From the NCBI GenBank assembly GCA_019638595.1, contig JAHBTJ010000015.1, positions 1-64,000 of the forward strand: 64,000 bases of DNA. Direction: 5' to 3'. The notes beneath the pieces were generated by a model. That model searched no databases, was not told the origin of the DNA, and was given only the letters and a program-made list of their open reading frames with translations. This stretch comes from Chitinophagaceae bacterium. GTDB taxonomy: Bacteria; Bacteroidota; Bacteroidia; Chitinophagales; Chitinophagaceae. This document shows positions 1-8,701 of the stretch, in pieces (position 1 is the first letter of the stretch; every line of letters starts with the position of its first letter). The translations under genes were made by a program, and so were the position numbers.

Positions 1-309
1 ACCAGTTGATAAATAGCAAACTGGATAATATGTCATTGGCAACCTGCTCACAGCTTGCATGGAATTAAAGATAGCAAAAACAATAAGCCCTCTTTGGAGA
101 TCCTGTATATACGGGGTATACCGGGAAGTTGAGATAGCTTCTTCCATTATTTTTTTCTAAAAGCGAAATCCCTCAAAATGCCTTATATTAGGCTGGTGCT
201 TTTTACTATATTTGATAAATTACTTCTAACCTCAGGAATGATACCATTTGTATATTTTTTGATGAAAGGGTCGTAAAACATCCTTTACCGCATTTAACCC
301 AATTATCTT
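1..309. other. Leading non-coding stretch
   Basis: No convincing gene lies here. A short open frame from the window edge ends at a TAA near base 68 and could be the tail of an upstream gene, but it is too short to recognise. A TATATTTG matching the Bacteroidota -7 consensus TAnnTTTG sits at 207-214, about 95 bases before the ABC ATPase start. No good -33 element lies upstream of it, so it is only a weak promoter candidate. Confidence 0.4.
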
Positions 310-1080
310 ATGGATATTCTGAGGCTGCATGATCTGAAAAAAAGCTATGGAAGCACGTATGTGCTAAAAGGAATAAACCTTGTTATAGAGGAACCACAGA
401 TCATTGGCTATATTGGCCCCAACGGGGCTGGCAAAAGCACTACTATAAAGATCCTTGCAGGTATTATTGATAATTTTGAGGGCGAAGCGACTGTGCTGGG
501 TATGGATGTTCGCAAAGATTCCCTGGCTATTAAACAACGGATAGGGTATATTCCTGAGCAGGCGGCCCTGTACGAAGTGCTGACCCCTCTTGAATACCTC
601 AAATTCACCGGAAGGCTGTACCAGTTACCCGATAATGTAATTGATAAAAAATCGTGGGAGCTGTTGCGTCTTTTTGAGCTGGCCGATAAAGCGAACATGC
701 GCATGAACGGCTTCAGTAAAGGAATGCGTCAAAAGGTTTTGCTGATATCGGGCCTTATGCATAACCCCGAAATTATTTTTTTAGACGAACCATTGAACGG
801 ACTGGATGCCAATGCCGTAATACTGGTAAAGGAAATACTGGCGCAGTTAAAGCTGTCTGGTAAAACCCTTTTTTATTCTTCCCATATCATGGATGTTGTT
901 GAAAAGATCAGTGATCGTATCATTATTATCAATAATGGCGAAATGGTGGCCGATGGCACTTTTGAAAGCCTGAAGGCGGAGGCCGCCAAAGGGTCGCTGG
1001 AAAATATCTTTACGGCGCTTACCGGGGATGAGCAACATCAAACTACAGCGGGCGCTTTTGTAGACGTATTAAAAAGTTAA
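310..1080 (+). CDS. ABC transporter ATP-binding protein
   Basis: This is the cytoplasmic ATPase subunit of an ABC exporter, 256 residues. Walker A (GPNGAGKST) is at 36-44, the Q-loop Gln at 84, a degenerate signature (FSKGM in place of LSGGQ) at 135-139, Walker B (IIFLDE) at 155-160, the D-loop at 163-166 and the H-loop His at 192. It resembles the CcmA/NatA class that pairs with ABC-2-type permeases. The membrane-protein gene starts two bases after its stop, so the two probably form one transporter. The substrate cannot be read from sequence. Confidence 0.93.
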   Translation: MDILRLHDLKKSYGSTYVLKGINLVIEEPQIIGYIGPNGAGKSTTIKILAGIIDNFEGEATVLGMDVRKDSLAIKQRIGYIPEQAALYEVLTPLEYLKFTGRLYQLPDNVIDKKSWELLRLFELADKANMRMNGFSKGMRQKVLLISGLMHNPEIIFLDEPLNGLDANAVILVKEILAQLKLSGKTLFYSSHIMDVVEKISDRIIIINNGEMVADGTFESLKAEAAKGSLENIFTALTGDEQHQTTAGAFVDVLKS

Positions 1081-1082
1081 GC

Positions 1083-2744
1083 ATGGAAAAGTGGCTGCTG
1101 AAGATCATGCATATTTTTGATGGCTTATTCCGCCGGCAGGGAATCAATATACCCCAGTTGTATACCATTGTAGAAACCAAAATGATAATGGACAAGCGAA
1201 GGGTATACATGAACTGGCGGCAGAGCGGTCAGTCGGAAAACAGGAATCACCTGTTGATGGTACTGCTCGTGTATGCGCTGTTCAGCATTTTTATAGGGGC
1301 GATGGTGCTGTTCCTTCCTTCCTTTATGCTGGCAATGATATTCCTGCATGCGTATATCATTTTCATGATGGCAATGACCCTGATCACCGACTTCTCTACC
1401 GTGTTGCTTGATACTGCGGATAACCAGATCATTTTGCCCCGGCCGGTAAACAGCCGAACGCTTTTTATGGCCAGGCAGGTGCATATTTTATTGTACCTGC
1501 TGCAATTTACAATTGCCATGTGTTTGATCCCGGTTGTATGTGTGGGAATTAAATACGGGTTGCTCACCGGGATCGCCTCTATTGTTACCATGTTGCTGAG
1601 TGTGCTGCTGGCGGTTTTTTTTACCTATTTTTTATACCTGTTGATATTAAGGTGGGGCAATGAGGCAAAAGCTAAGGAAATGGTAACCTGGTTCCAGATC
1701 GCCATGACCATCTTTTTTGCGGTAGGCTACCAGGTAATCCCCCGTTTCATCAATATGTCGGAGCTCGCAGACAGCTTTGAGCTGCACTGGTATTCATACC
1801 TGTTTCCACCCGTATGGATGGCGGTGGCGCTGGAAGCGGTATATACTTTACAGGCGGATATTGTTCATATAGGGGTGACAGTGGTAGCGGTGAGTTTGCC
1901 GTTGCTGTTGTTCCGGCTGTTAAGCAAATACCTCGCGCCTTCTTTTGCATCCCGTCTTTCCGCCATTCATACCGACGTTCAGGATGTGCTTACCCCTAAC
2001 GCCACTGCCGATAAAAGGTCGGCAGGAAGTATTTTATCGGCATTGCTTGCAAAAAGCAGCCTGGTAAAAGCGGGCTTTGAAATGGCCTGGAACGTAACCG
2101 GCAGGGACAAATCGTTCAAGCTGCAGTTTTATCCATCGCTTGGTTATATTTTTGTTTTCATCTTCATATTTGTTTTTAACAGTGGCAGGAATTTAGATGC
2201 TTCGTGGGCCAACTTGTCAGGCAGCACCAAATTCCTGTGGTTTATATATCTGCCTATGTTCACTGTTGCCAATGCCATTTTATTTGTAACATTCAGCGAA
2301 AACTTCCTGGCTTCCTGGGTATACCAAAGCGCGCCTGTGCAAAAGCCGGGAGAGCTCATACTGGGCAGCCTGATCGCCCTGTTTGTGAAATATTTCCTGC
2401 CGATCTATATCTTGATGTTCGGCATTTGTGTGTATATCTGGGGGTGGACAGTAGCGGATGATTTTTTATTTGGGCTGGTAAACGATTATTTGTGCTTTTT
2501 AATGCTTGGAAGCATAGGAAGGCAATATCTCCCTTTTTCGCGGCAGCCCAATACCAGGCAGCAGGCGGGGCGTTTTTTACTGGTTATTTTCCAAATGACG
2601 GTAATAGGGATACTGGTGGGCCTGCATTTTCTTATTATTAAAATACCTGCGGCTTTGTATATTATTATCCCGCTTGCACTTGCAGGTTGTTGGCTGCTCC
2701 GGCAAAAACTGCGAAATTTGCCCTGGAAAAAAATAGCGGTTTAG
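1083..2744 (+). CDS. Multi-pass membrane protein, probable ABC permease
   Basis: This is a 553-residue protein with about a dozen hydrophobic segments and an amphipathic N-terminus of some 50 residues. It follows the ATPase gene by two bases and is followed one base later by the YggS-like gene, so the three genes are packed as an operon. It has no signal peptide or catalytic motif. Its context and topology suggest the membrane half of the ABC system encoded by the preceding gene. I do not recognise a named subfamily, and the substrate is unknown. Confidence 0.8.
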   Translation: MEKWLLKIMHIFDGLFRRQGINIPQLYTIVETKMIMDKRRVYMNWRQSGQSENRNHLLMVLLVYALFSIFIGAMVLFLPSFMLAMIFLHAYIIFMMAMTLITDFSTVLLDTADNQIILPRPVNSRTLFMARQVHILLYLLQFTIAMCLIPVVCVGIKYGLLTGIASIVTMLLSVLLAVFFTYFLYLLILRWGNEAKAKEMVTWFQIAMTIFFAVGYQVIPRFINMSELADSFELHWYSYLFPPVWMAVALEAVYTLQADIVHIGVTVVAVSLPLLLFRLLSKYLAPSFASRLSAIHTDVQDVLTPNATADKRSAGSILSALLAKSSLVKAGFEMAWNVTGRDKSFKLQFYPSLGYIFVFIFIFVFNSGRNLDASWANLSGSTKFLWFIYLPMFTVANAILFVTFSENFLASWVYQSAPVQKPGELILGSLIALFVKYFLPIYILMFGICVYIWGWTVADDFLFGLVNDYLCFLMLGSIGRQYLPFSRQPNTRQQAGRFLLVIFQMTVIGILVGLHFLIIKIPAALYIIIPLALAGCWLLRQKLRNLPWKKIAV

Positions 2745-2745
2745 C

Positions 2746-3402
2746 ATGGCGGTTAATGAAGCAATATACAAAGAGCTTACAGGTTCTTTTTCAAAGAAAG
2801 ATGTAACACTGGTGGCGGTATCCAAAACCAAGCCCGATGAAGATATCCGGGCTCTTTATGATTTAGGGCAAAGAGATTTTGGAGAGAACTATGTGCAGGA
2901 AATAATTGAAAAGCACGCCAGGCTTCCCCGGGATATACGCTGGCATTTTATAGGACACCTGCAAACGAACAAGGTGAAATACCTCGCGCCTTTTATTTAC
3001 ATGATCCATGGCATAGACAGCTTTAAGCTGTTGAAAGAAGTAAACAAACAGGCATCCAGGTGTGGCAGGATCATCCCGGTATTATTACAGGTGCATATAG
3101 CGCGGGAAGACACTAAGTTTGGATTGGATGAAAATGAATTGAAAGCGTTGCTGCTGCAGGCAGGCGAACTGGGGCATATTGTTATAAAGGGATTAATGGG
3201 AATGGCATCCTTTACCAGCGATGCGCAGGCGGTACGGTCGGAATTCCGTTATCTTAGATCGTTGTACGATCAATTACTTACCACTCATCACTTACCCCTT
3301 ACCACCCTGTCTATGGGTATGAGCGGTGATTACAGGATCGCGGTACAAGAGGGTAGCAATATGGTTCGTATCGGGAGCCTGTTGTTTGGCGCCAGGAGCT
3401 GA
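2746..3402 (+). CDS. YggS-family pyridoxal phosphate homeostasis protein
   Basis: YggS/PROSC proteins are single-domain PLP-binding TIM barrels that buffer pyridoxal phosphate; no enzyme reaction is established for them. The PLP lysine is Lys27 in VAVSKTKP. Other family motifs are FGENYVQE, WHFIGHLQTNK and SMGMSGDY with a C-terminal R-x-G-x-x-LFG. The length, 218 residues, is normal for the family. A short low-complexity stretch (LLTTHHLPLTT) precedes SMGMSGDY and is encoded by degenerate TTACC repeats. The gene originally converged on ribF, and an insertion sequence now lies between them without changing its stop codon. Confidence 0.93.
   Translation: MAVNEAIYKELTGSFSKKDVTLVAVSKTKPDEDIRALYDLGQRDFGENYVQEIIEKHARLPRDIRWHFIGHLQTNKVKYLAPFIYMIHGIDSFKLLKEVNKQASRCGRIIPVLLQVHIAREDTKFGLDENELKALLLQAGELGHIVIKGLMGMASFTSDAQAVRSEFRYLRSLYDQLLTTHHLPLTTLSMGMSGDYRIAVQEGSNMVRIGSLLFGARS
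3275..3306 (+). repeat. Degenerate TTACC/CACTTACC tandem words inside yggS
   Basis: Short imperfect repeats of CTTACC- and CACT-like words lie in-frame in the yggS coding sequence just before the SMGMS motif. They encode Thr/His/Leu/Pro-rich residues. Similar short-period word repeats occur in several intergenic regions of this window. Confidence 0.4.
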
Positions 3403-3425
3403 GCATACCAGGTTATAATCTTTTT
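3397..3425. repeat. Target-site duplication, left copy (29 bp)
   Basis: These 29 bases, beginning AGCTGAGCAT and ending AATCTTTTT, recur exactly at 5026-5054 on the other side of the insertion element. The left copy carries the last codon and TGA stop of yggS. Confidence 0.95.
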
Positions 3426-3445
3426 CCTGACTTGTCCCTATCGAA

Positions 3446-3515
3446 TTTAGTGCGGTTATAATATATTGATTGTCATTATTTTAGTATTTTATTTTTGTAA
3501 ATTTACCGCACTAAA
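3446..3515. repeat. Subterminal inverted words TTTAGTGCGG/CCGCACTAAA
   Basis: TTTAGTGCGG at 3446-3455 faces CCGCACTAAA at 3506-3515, about 11 bases before the transposase ATG. The same CCGCACTAAA occurs at 5002-5011 against the right terminal repeat, where it also supplies the transposase stop codon. The left pair could form a stem in a read-through transcript and hide the transposase start; that role is inference. Confidence 0.6.
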
Positions 3516-3525
3516 GGCTGTTTTT

Positions 3526-5010
3526 ATGAAAATAAGGGTAGTAAAGACGGCTTCAAAAGCCAGAGCAGTTCAAATAGTACGGTATCAAAACAACAAACGA
3601 GCCATTTTACAGCATATCGGCTCTGCCCATACAGAACCCGAATTGCAAGAACTGATGATATCGGCACAGGCATGGATAAAAGACTATAGCAAACAACTAT
3701 CTGTTTTCCCCGATGAAAGTCCCAATAAGTTATTGCACCTGAACCATTGTACTTTTCTCGGGGTTCAATACCGTTATTTCCACCAACAGATAAATGCAAT
3801 CCAGAATAAAATGGGATTTGGTGATTTACCTCCATTATTAAATGACCTGGCAACCATAAGGATATTTGAACCGGCATCCAAACTACGTTCGTTGGAACTG
3901 ATGGAACAGTTTTTCGGCATCAAACACAGCCGTAAAACCTATTACAAGATAGCTCCGGTGTGTATTGAATTAAAGGAAGTGATAGAAAGCAAGGTGTTAG
4001 CTTTTGCCAAAGCATGTTATTCATTCGATTTCGATATGGTGTTTTATGATGTTACCACACTTTATTTCGAGACTTTTGAAGAAGACGAGCTGCGAAAGAA
4101 CGGCTTTTCTAAAGACAACAAATCACAGCAGCCGCAGATATTGGTAGCGCTGATGGTAACCAAAGAAGGCTTCCCCATTGCCTGTGAAATTTTCAGTGGC
4201 AACACTTTTGAAGGACATACCATAATCCCTGTTATCAAAGATTTTATCACAAGAAATAAGGTAAAAGCATTTACGGTAGTTGCAGATGCTGCCATGATCA
4301 GCTCGGAAAATATCGCACAATTATCCCAAAACGGCATCAACTATATTGTAGGGGCAAGAATGGGCAATCTGCCGGCAGAGCTGCTCCAAACCATTGACAA
4401 GCAGATGACCCGGCAGGATGGTACAAGCATCAGGATAAGAACAGCCCTGGGTTATCTGATTTGCAGTTATTCGGCTGTACGATACCGAAAAGATCTGCAT
4501 GAAATGAACAAACAAATCGAAAAGGCAAAGCAGGTGATAGAAACACCGTCAAAAAGCAAGAAGCTAAAGTTTACCAAGACCAATAAAGAGCAATTGACAC
4601 TCAATGAAGAACTGATTGAAAAAACAAAAAAACTGCTTGGCATCAAAGGCTATTATACCAACCTGGAAGAACAGATAGCCGACAATAGAACGATCATAGG
4701 GCGTTATCATGAACTATACAAAGTGGAACAGGCATTCCGGGTATCGAAAAGCGATTTACAGACAAGACCTATCTTTCATTTTAAGGAGCAACCCATCAGG
4801 CTGCATATATTGATATGCTTTATGGCATTGGTTGTCTCAAAGCATATTGAAATAAAAGCAGGTGTTTCGATAAGAAAGTTCCTGGACGAAGCGAAGAAAA
4901 TAGTGGACGGGCAGATACTAAACCAGATAACCAGTAAATCCGTTACTATTAAAGCACAGCCAACCGAAAAAATGCAGCAACTTGTCAGCAAAATTTTACC
5001 TCCGCACTAA
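3526..5010 (+). CDS. IS1634/IS4-superfamily transposase
   Basis: This 494-residue DDE transposase catalyses excision and insertion of the element that encodes it. Probable catalytic residues are Asp175 in FYDVTTLYF, Asp254 in VVADAAM and Glu401 in YKVEQAFRVSKSDL, followed by the RPIFHF segment typical of the IS4/IS1634 C-terminus. An upstream TTG at 3466 would add 20 hydrophobic residues; ATG 3526 is preferred because MKIRVVKTAS is a usual start and the extra segment overlaps the subterminal stem. The gene ends one base before the right inverted repeat. No frameshift or internal stop is present. Confidence 0.93.
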   Translation: MKIRVVKTASKARAVQIVRYQNNKRAILQHIGSAHTEPELQELMISAQAWIKDYSKQLSVFPDESPNKLLHLNHCTFLGVQYRYFHQQINAIQNKMGFGDLPPLLNDLATIRIFEPASKLRSLELMEQFFGIKHSRKTYYKIAPVCIELKEVIESKVLAFAKACYSFDFDMVFYDVTTLYFETFEEDELRKNGFSKDNKSQQPQILVALMVTKEGFPIACEIFSGNTFEGHTIIPVIKDFITRNKVKAFTVVADAAMISSENIAQLSQNGINYIVGARMGNLPAELLQTIDKQMTRQDGTSIRIRTALGYLICSYSAVRYRKDLHEMNKQIEKAKQVIETPSKSKKLKFTKTNKEQLTLNEELIEKTKKLLGIKGYYTNLEEQIADNRTIIGRYHELYKVEQAFRVSKSDLQTRPIFHFKEQPIRLHILICFMALVVSKHIEIKAGVSIRKFLDEAKKIVDGQILNQITSKSVTIKAQPTEKMQQLVSKILPPH

Positions 5011-5025
5011 AAGGGACAAGTCAGG

Positions 5026-5054
5026 AGCTGAGCATACCAGGTTATAATCTTTTT
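5026..5054. repeat. Target-site duplication, right copy (29 bp)
   Basis: Exact copy of 3397-3425. It carries the last codons and TAA stop of ribF on the minus strand, so this gene keeps its native end. Confidence 0.95.
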
Positions 5055-5914
5055 AATGACTCTTCTTTGTCTTTAGCAAGCTGATCTTTTAGTTCTTCAA
5101 GGCTGTTGTATTTTTCTTCGGGCCTCAAAAAATACTTAACATATACACGTATGGAGGCTCCGTAAATATCCTGTTCAAAGTTGAAGATATTTACTTCGAT
5201 CACTCTTGGCGATGCGCCGATAGTAGGCCGGATGCCTATGCTCATCATACCTTTAAAACGCGTTCCCTTTATTACTGTTTCCACGGCATAAATACCATTC
5301 CCCGGTATCAGCTTTTCAGGGTTTCCCGGTTCAATATTGGCGGTAGGGTACCCGAGCGTTCTGCCAAGCTTATTGCCGTGCACTACTGTTCCTTCAAAAA
5401 AATAAGAATAACCGAGCAATTCATTGGCGATGGCCACCTCTCCGTTTAACAGCGCTTTCCTGATGCGGGTGGAGCTTACCGCTATTTCATGCAACAGCTT
5501 TTCAGAAATTTCTTTTACGCGGTAACCACAGGCTACGGCAAATTTTTCAAGCATCCGGTAGTCGCCTTCCCGGTTTTTACCAAAACGGTGATCGTAGCCA
5601 ATAATGATGGTGTGAGGTTGAATTTTATCTACCAGGAAATCTGTAATGTACGCTTCCGCGGGCTGTTCCGCAAATTCACGCGTAAAAGGAACAACAATAA
5701 GGTGGTCTATGCCGCATTGGCTCAGCAGTTCTGTTTTTTCTTCCTGCGTGTTCAGCAATTGTATGTTTTCTCCTTTACCTACTATCTTCCGGGGGTGGGG
5801 ATAAAAGCTGATAATAACCGTTTCTCCTTCAATGCGCCGGGCTTCTTCCTTTAGCTGGTCAAGGATCTGCCGGTGGCCCGTATGAACACCGTCAAAAGTC
5901 CCGATGGTGATCAC
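5042..5914 (-). CDS. ribF: Bifunctional riboflavin kinase/FAD synthetase
   Basis: RibF phosphorylates riboflavin to FMN and adenylates FMN to FAD. The N-terminal nucleotidyltransferase domain begins with GTFDGVHTGH and includes SSTRIRKAL; the C-terminal flavokinase domain has GRTLGYPTAN and EVNIFNFEQDIYG. The GTG start at 5914 lies inside the first strand of the domain. The open frame continues upstream without a stop and encodes LQIHTNILNLPSFRKA, which matches the usual N-terminus of the family if translation starts at CTG 5962. No ATG exists in that extension. The gene converges on yggS with the insertion sequence between. Confidence 0.94.
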   Translation of the reverse strand: MITIGTFDGVHTGHRQILDQLKEEARRIEGETVIISFYPHPRKIVGKGENIQLLNTQEEKTELLSQCGIDHLIVVPFTREFAEQPAEAYITDFLVDKIQPHTIIIGYDHRFGKNREGDYRMLEKFAVACGYRVKEISEKLLHEIAVSSTRIRKALLNGEVAIANELLGYSYFFEGTVVHGNKLGRTLGYPTANIEPGNPEKLIPGNGIYAVETVIKGTRFKGMMSIGIRPTIGASPRVIEVNIFNFEQDIYGASIRVYVKYFLRPEEKYNSLEELKDQLAKDKEESLKRL

Positions 5915-6022
5915 CGCTTTGCGAAAAGAAGGAAGATTTAATATGTTAGTGTGTATTTGCAGACGGAAATCCTGTTTCGGGGAGGCTCTTTATTCAATAG
6001 CGGCTGCAAAACTAATGGATAA

Positions 6023-6053
6023 TTGATAATTGACCTGTGAATATTTACTTTTG
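6023..6053 (+). promoter_or_regulatory. Bacteroidota-type promoter for purM
   Basis: TACTTTTG at 6046-6053 matches the -7 consensus TAnnTTTG. A TTG at 6023-6025 lies 20 bases upstream in the -33 position. The purM ATG follows 20 bases after the -7 element. Confidence 0.6.
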
Positions 6054-6073
6054 CAGCGGTTTAAACACATATC

Positions 6074-7243
6074 ATGAGCTTATACAACGACAGAGGCGTT
6101 TCAGCGCAGAAAGAGGAAGTACACGCGGCAATCAAAAACCTGGATACGGGATTGTACCCCAGGGCCTTTTGCAAAATGTATCCCGACTACCTGGGTGGGG
6201 ATGATCAGTTTGTGAATATTATGCATGCCGATGGGGCGGGCACCAAAAGTATCCTGGCTTATATGTACTGGAAGGAAACCGGCGATGTGTCGGTATGGAA
6301 AGGCATTGCGCAGGATGCCATTATAATGAACCTGGACGACCTTTTGTGTGTGGGGGTCTATAATAATATTATATTCAATTCTACCATCGACAGGAACAAA
6401 AAGCGCATCCCGGGCGAAGTATTGGAGCAGATCATCAACGGCTCGCAGGAACTGTTCGACGGGTTAAGGAACTATGGCATACAGATCCGGTACCTGGGTG
6501 GCGAAACCGCCGATGTGGGCGATGTGGTAAGAACGGTAGCCGTTAATGGCACCATGACCTCAAGGTGGCCGAAACGCAGGCTTATTACCAACGAAAAAAT
6601 ACAGGCCGGTGATGTAATAGTAGGATTTGCCAGCTTTGGCAAATGTTTATATGAATCGGAATATAACAGCGGGCTGGGCAGCAATGGGCTTACAAGCGCC
6701 AGGCATGACGTATTGAATAAATATTATGCTGATAATTATCCGGAAACCTTTGAGCCGTTGTTGAATGATAGTGTAGTGTATATTGGCAAGCACAGCATGA
6801 CGGACCCCATAGAAGCAGGCGGGTTTTTAACCAACATCGGCAAGCTGTTATTATCGCCTACGCGTACTTATGCTCCCGTGCTGAAAGTATTGCTGGAACA
6901 GCACTTCGACGCGGTTCACGGCCTGATCCATTGCAGCGGGGGAGGGCAGACCAAGTGCCTGAAATACGTGCCTGATAATGTTAGAATAGTAAAAGACAAT
7001 TTGTTCACGCCTCCCGTTGTTTTTAACCTGATACAGGAAGCCAGCAAAGCCGATGACCGTGAAATGTACCAGGTGTTTAATATGGGATGCAGGATGGAGC
7101 TGTATACCGATGTCGTGCACGTGAACGCTATTATAAAAACAGCGGCGCAATTCGGCATTGAGGCCCGTGTGATTGGCAGGGTAGAGGCCGCCGAAAAACA
7201 GGAACTGGTCATTACAACCGGTAACGGGGAAATTACATGGTAA
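6074..7243 (+). CDS. purM: Phosphoribosylformylglycinamidine cyclo-ligase (AIR synthase)
   Basis: PurM closes the imidazole ring in purine synthesis, converting FGAM to AIR with ATP in the cytoplasm. The 389-residue protein has the N-terminal segment YNDRGVSAQKEEVH, the substrate loop HADGAGTKS at 51-59, the WKGIAQDAIIMNLDDLL stretch and GGETADVGD. The length suits the Bacteroidota form, which differs somewhat from the proteobacterial enzyme of about 345 residues. It is transcribed alone from a promoter that matches the phylum consensus and converges on a minus-strand oxidoreductase. No other purine gene is nearby. Confidence 0.92.
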   Translation: MSLYNDRGVSAQKEEVHAAIKNLDTGLYPRAFCKMYPDYLGGDDQFVNIMHADGAGTKSILAYMYWKETGDVSVWKGIAQDAIIMNLDDLLCVGVYNNIIFNSTIDRNKKRIPGEVLEQIINGSQELFDGLRNYGIQIRYLGGETADVGDVVRTVAVNGTMTSRWPKRRLITNEKIQAGDVIVGFASFGKCLYESEYNSGLGSNGLTSARHDVLNKYYADNYPETFEPLLNDSVVYIGKHSMTDPIEAGGFLTNIGKLLLSPTRTYAPVLKVLLEQHFDAVHGLIHCSGGGQTKCLKYVPDNVRIVKDNLFTPPVVFNLIQEASKADDREMYQVFNMGCRMELYTDVVHVNAIIKTAAQFGIEARVIGRVEAAEKQELVITTGNGEITW

Positions 7244-7284
7244 AATACAGGGTAGCTTCGTATGTAACAATATGCAAGGCCACT

Positions 7285-8370
7285 CTATTCCATTACCACC
7301 ACTTTTCCGGTAGCTACCGATTCATCGCAGGCAAATGCTATGCGCAGGCTGTTTACCGCGTCATTCATGTGATCCGTTAAATCAACGTTTTCGCGGATGG
7401 CCTTTAAGAAATACCATTGTTCCCTGTTGCACAACTCCTGGTGGTCCGGTTCATCGGTTAAATCAATTACCGTATCTTTTTTAGCAAATTGTTCATTGCT
7501 GTCCAGCTCGGCATGATGGAACAAGAGCGATTCTGTTTTGGTATGCGCGTCTATCGAATCTGATTTACCGCTTCCCCCGGCTTCTTTTGCCACTATGGAT
7601 ACGGATCCTTTGGGACCGATCACATCTTTTACAAAAAACGCGGTTTCACTGATCATCGGTCCCCAGCCGGCCTCGTACCAGCCCACAGATCCATCTTCAA
7701 ACCGTATCTGCAGTTGCCCGTAATTATAGTTGCCTGCCGGTATCTCTTCGGTAAGCCTGGCGCCAAATGCATTTACCTGAACAGGCCTGGAACGGGTCAT
7801 CTGGCACATTACATCAATATAATGCACTCCGCAGTCTACTATAGGACTTAAGCTTTTCATCAGGTTCCGGTGCAGCGTCCACATTTTTCCACTGCTTTGC
7901 TGGTTCAGGTTCATACGCATTACCAGCGGCTTGCCTAACTGTTGCGATAGCTCAATAAATTTTTCCCAGGAGGGATGGTGCCTGAGAATATATCCCACAA
8001 CCAGCTTTTTATTGTGCTTTTTAGCGGCTGCCACCACACGTTCCGCACCGGCAACAGAATCGGCTATGGGTTTCTCCACGAATACGTGGCAGCCATTTTC
8101 AAATGCTTTTACGGCAAAGCTTTCGTGCGTGTCGGGGTAGGTGGAAATACATACTGCGTCCGGCTTTGTTTCAAACAATGCTTTTTCATAATTATCGTAC
8201 AGCGTGTATCCTCCACCCAGCTTTTCATTTAATATTTTTTTGGAATCTTTGGATGAAACCAGCCCGCAAATTTCAAATCCGTCGAGCGTATGATAAGCCG
8301 TAGCGTGCGATGCGCCCATGTTGCCGCAGCCTGCCACCAGTACTCTTAATTTTTTTGTAGTATCAGCCAT
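7285..8370 (-). CDS. Gfo/Idh/MocA family oxidoreductase (cytoplasmic)
   Basis: A 361-residue NAD(P)-dependent dehydrogenase of the glucose-fructose oxidoreductase/inositol dehydrogenase family. A Rossmann motif (VAGCGNMGASHA) lies near residue 12, the EKPIADSVAG motif carries the usual Lys of the EKP signature near residue 100, and GYILRHHPSW follows. The C-terminal half is the alpha/beta substrate domain. There is no signal peptide, unlike the second family member at 14088. The substrate is probably a sugar or inositol but cannot be named. The gene stands alone. Confidence 0.88.
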   Translation of the reverse strand: MADTTKKLRVLVAGCGNMGASHATAYHTLDGFEICGLVSSKDSKKILNEKLGGGYTLYDNYEKALFETKPDAVCISTYPDTHESFAVKAFENGCHVFVEKPIADSVAGAERVVAAAKKHNKKLVVGYILRHHPSWEKFIELSQQLGKPLVMRMNLNQQSSGKMWTLHRNLMKSLSPIVDCGVHYIDVMCQMTRSRPVQVNAFGARLTEEIPAGNYNYGQLQIRFEDGSVGWYEAGWGPMISETAFFVKDVIGPKGSVSIVAKEAGGSGKSDSIDAHTKTESLLFHHAELDSNEQFAKKDTVIDLTDEPDHQELCNREQWYFLKAIRENVDLTDHMNDAVNSLRIAFACDESVATGKVVVME

Positions 8371-8527
8371 TTCTAATATAGTTGGGTTATAGTAGCGAAA
8401 GTAAATTTCACTTCTAATATAACCAGCGTAAACCGGATATATTTTGTGTTGCAGTAATGTAGGTATGTTAAACAGGTAAAATAAAAATATGGCCGATCAC
8501 AGTTCAGTATGCTAAAGCCCGAAGTGC

Positions 8528-8701
8528 TCATTTCCGGTTTTCGGCAAGGGCGTTCCCTACCGCCAGCCCGATAGCTATTCCAAAGCTGACACCCGCGGGA
8601 AGCCAGATAACAATTTTCCCGGTGGTGAAACCTATCACCAATCCCAGGGCTAATCCTGTAGCGATACCGATCCAGATCGCCATGGCAATTTTACTTTTCA
8701 T
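8528..8701 (-). CDS. Small glycine-rich membrane protein, 57 residues
   Basis: An ATG at 8701 opens a 57-residue frame ending with TGA at 8528. It predicts a basic start (MKSKIAMAIW) and two hydrophobic stretches rich in small residues, such as GIATGLALGLVIGFTTG and GVSFGIAIGLAVG. The regular G-x3-G-like spacing is that of a glycine-zipper membrane hairpin. The C-terminus is polar (NALAENRK). I recognise no named family. The frame lies between minus-strand genes and coding looks likely because the hydrophobic pattern is regular and both ends are clean. Its function is unknown. Confidence 0.6.
   Translation of the reverse strand: MKSKIAMAIWIGIATGLALGLVIGFTTGKIVIWLPAGVSFGIAIGLAVGNALAENRK

Larger units (their letters stand above)
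3426..5025 (+). mobile_element. Complete IS1634-like insertion sequence, about 1.6 kb
   Basis: The element is bounded by perfect 14-bp terminal inverted repeats, CCTGACTTGTCCCT at 3426-3439 and its complement at 5012-5025. A 29-bp direct duplication of the target flanks it. It carries one intact transposase gene. A second word, TTTAGTGCGG, lies just inside the left end (3446-3455), again inverted at 3506-3515, and inverted just inside the right end (5002-5011), which suggests subterminal transposase sites or a stem. Members of the IS1634 family are known for long, variable-length target duplications, which fits. The element looks intact and recently inserted because the two target copies are identical. 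Confidence 0.92.

Noticed and set aside
3466-3525. Transposase start at TTG 3466
   Set aside because: The added residues are a hydrophobic run coded within the subterminal stem; ATG 3526 gives a normal start.
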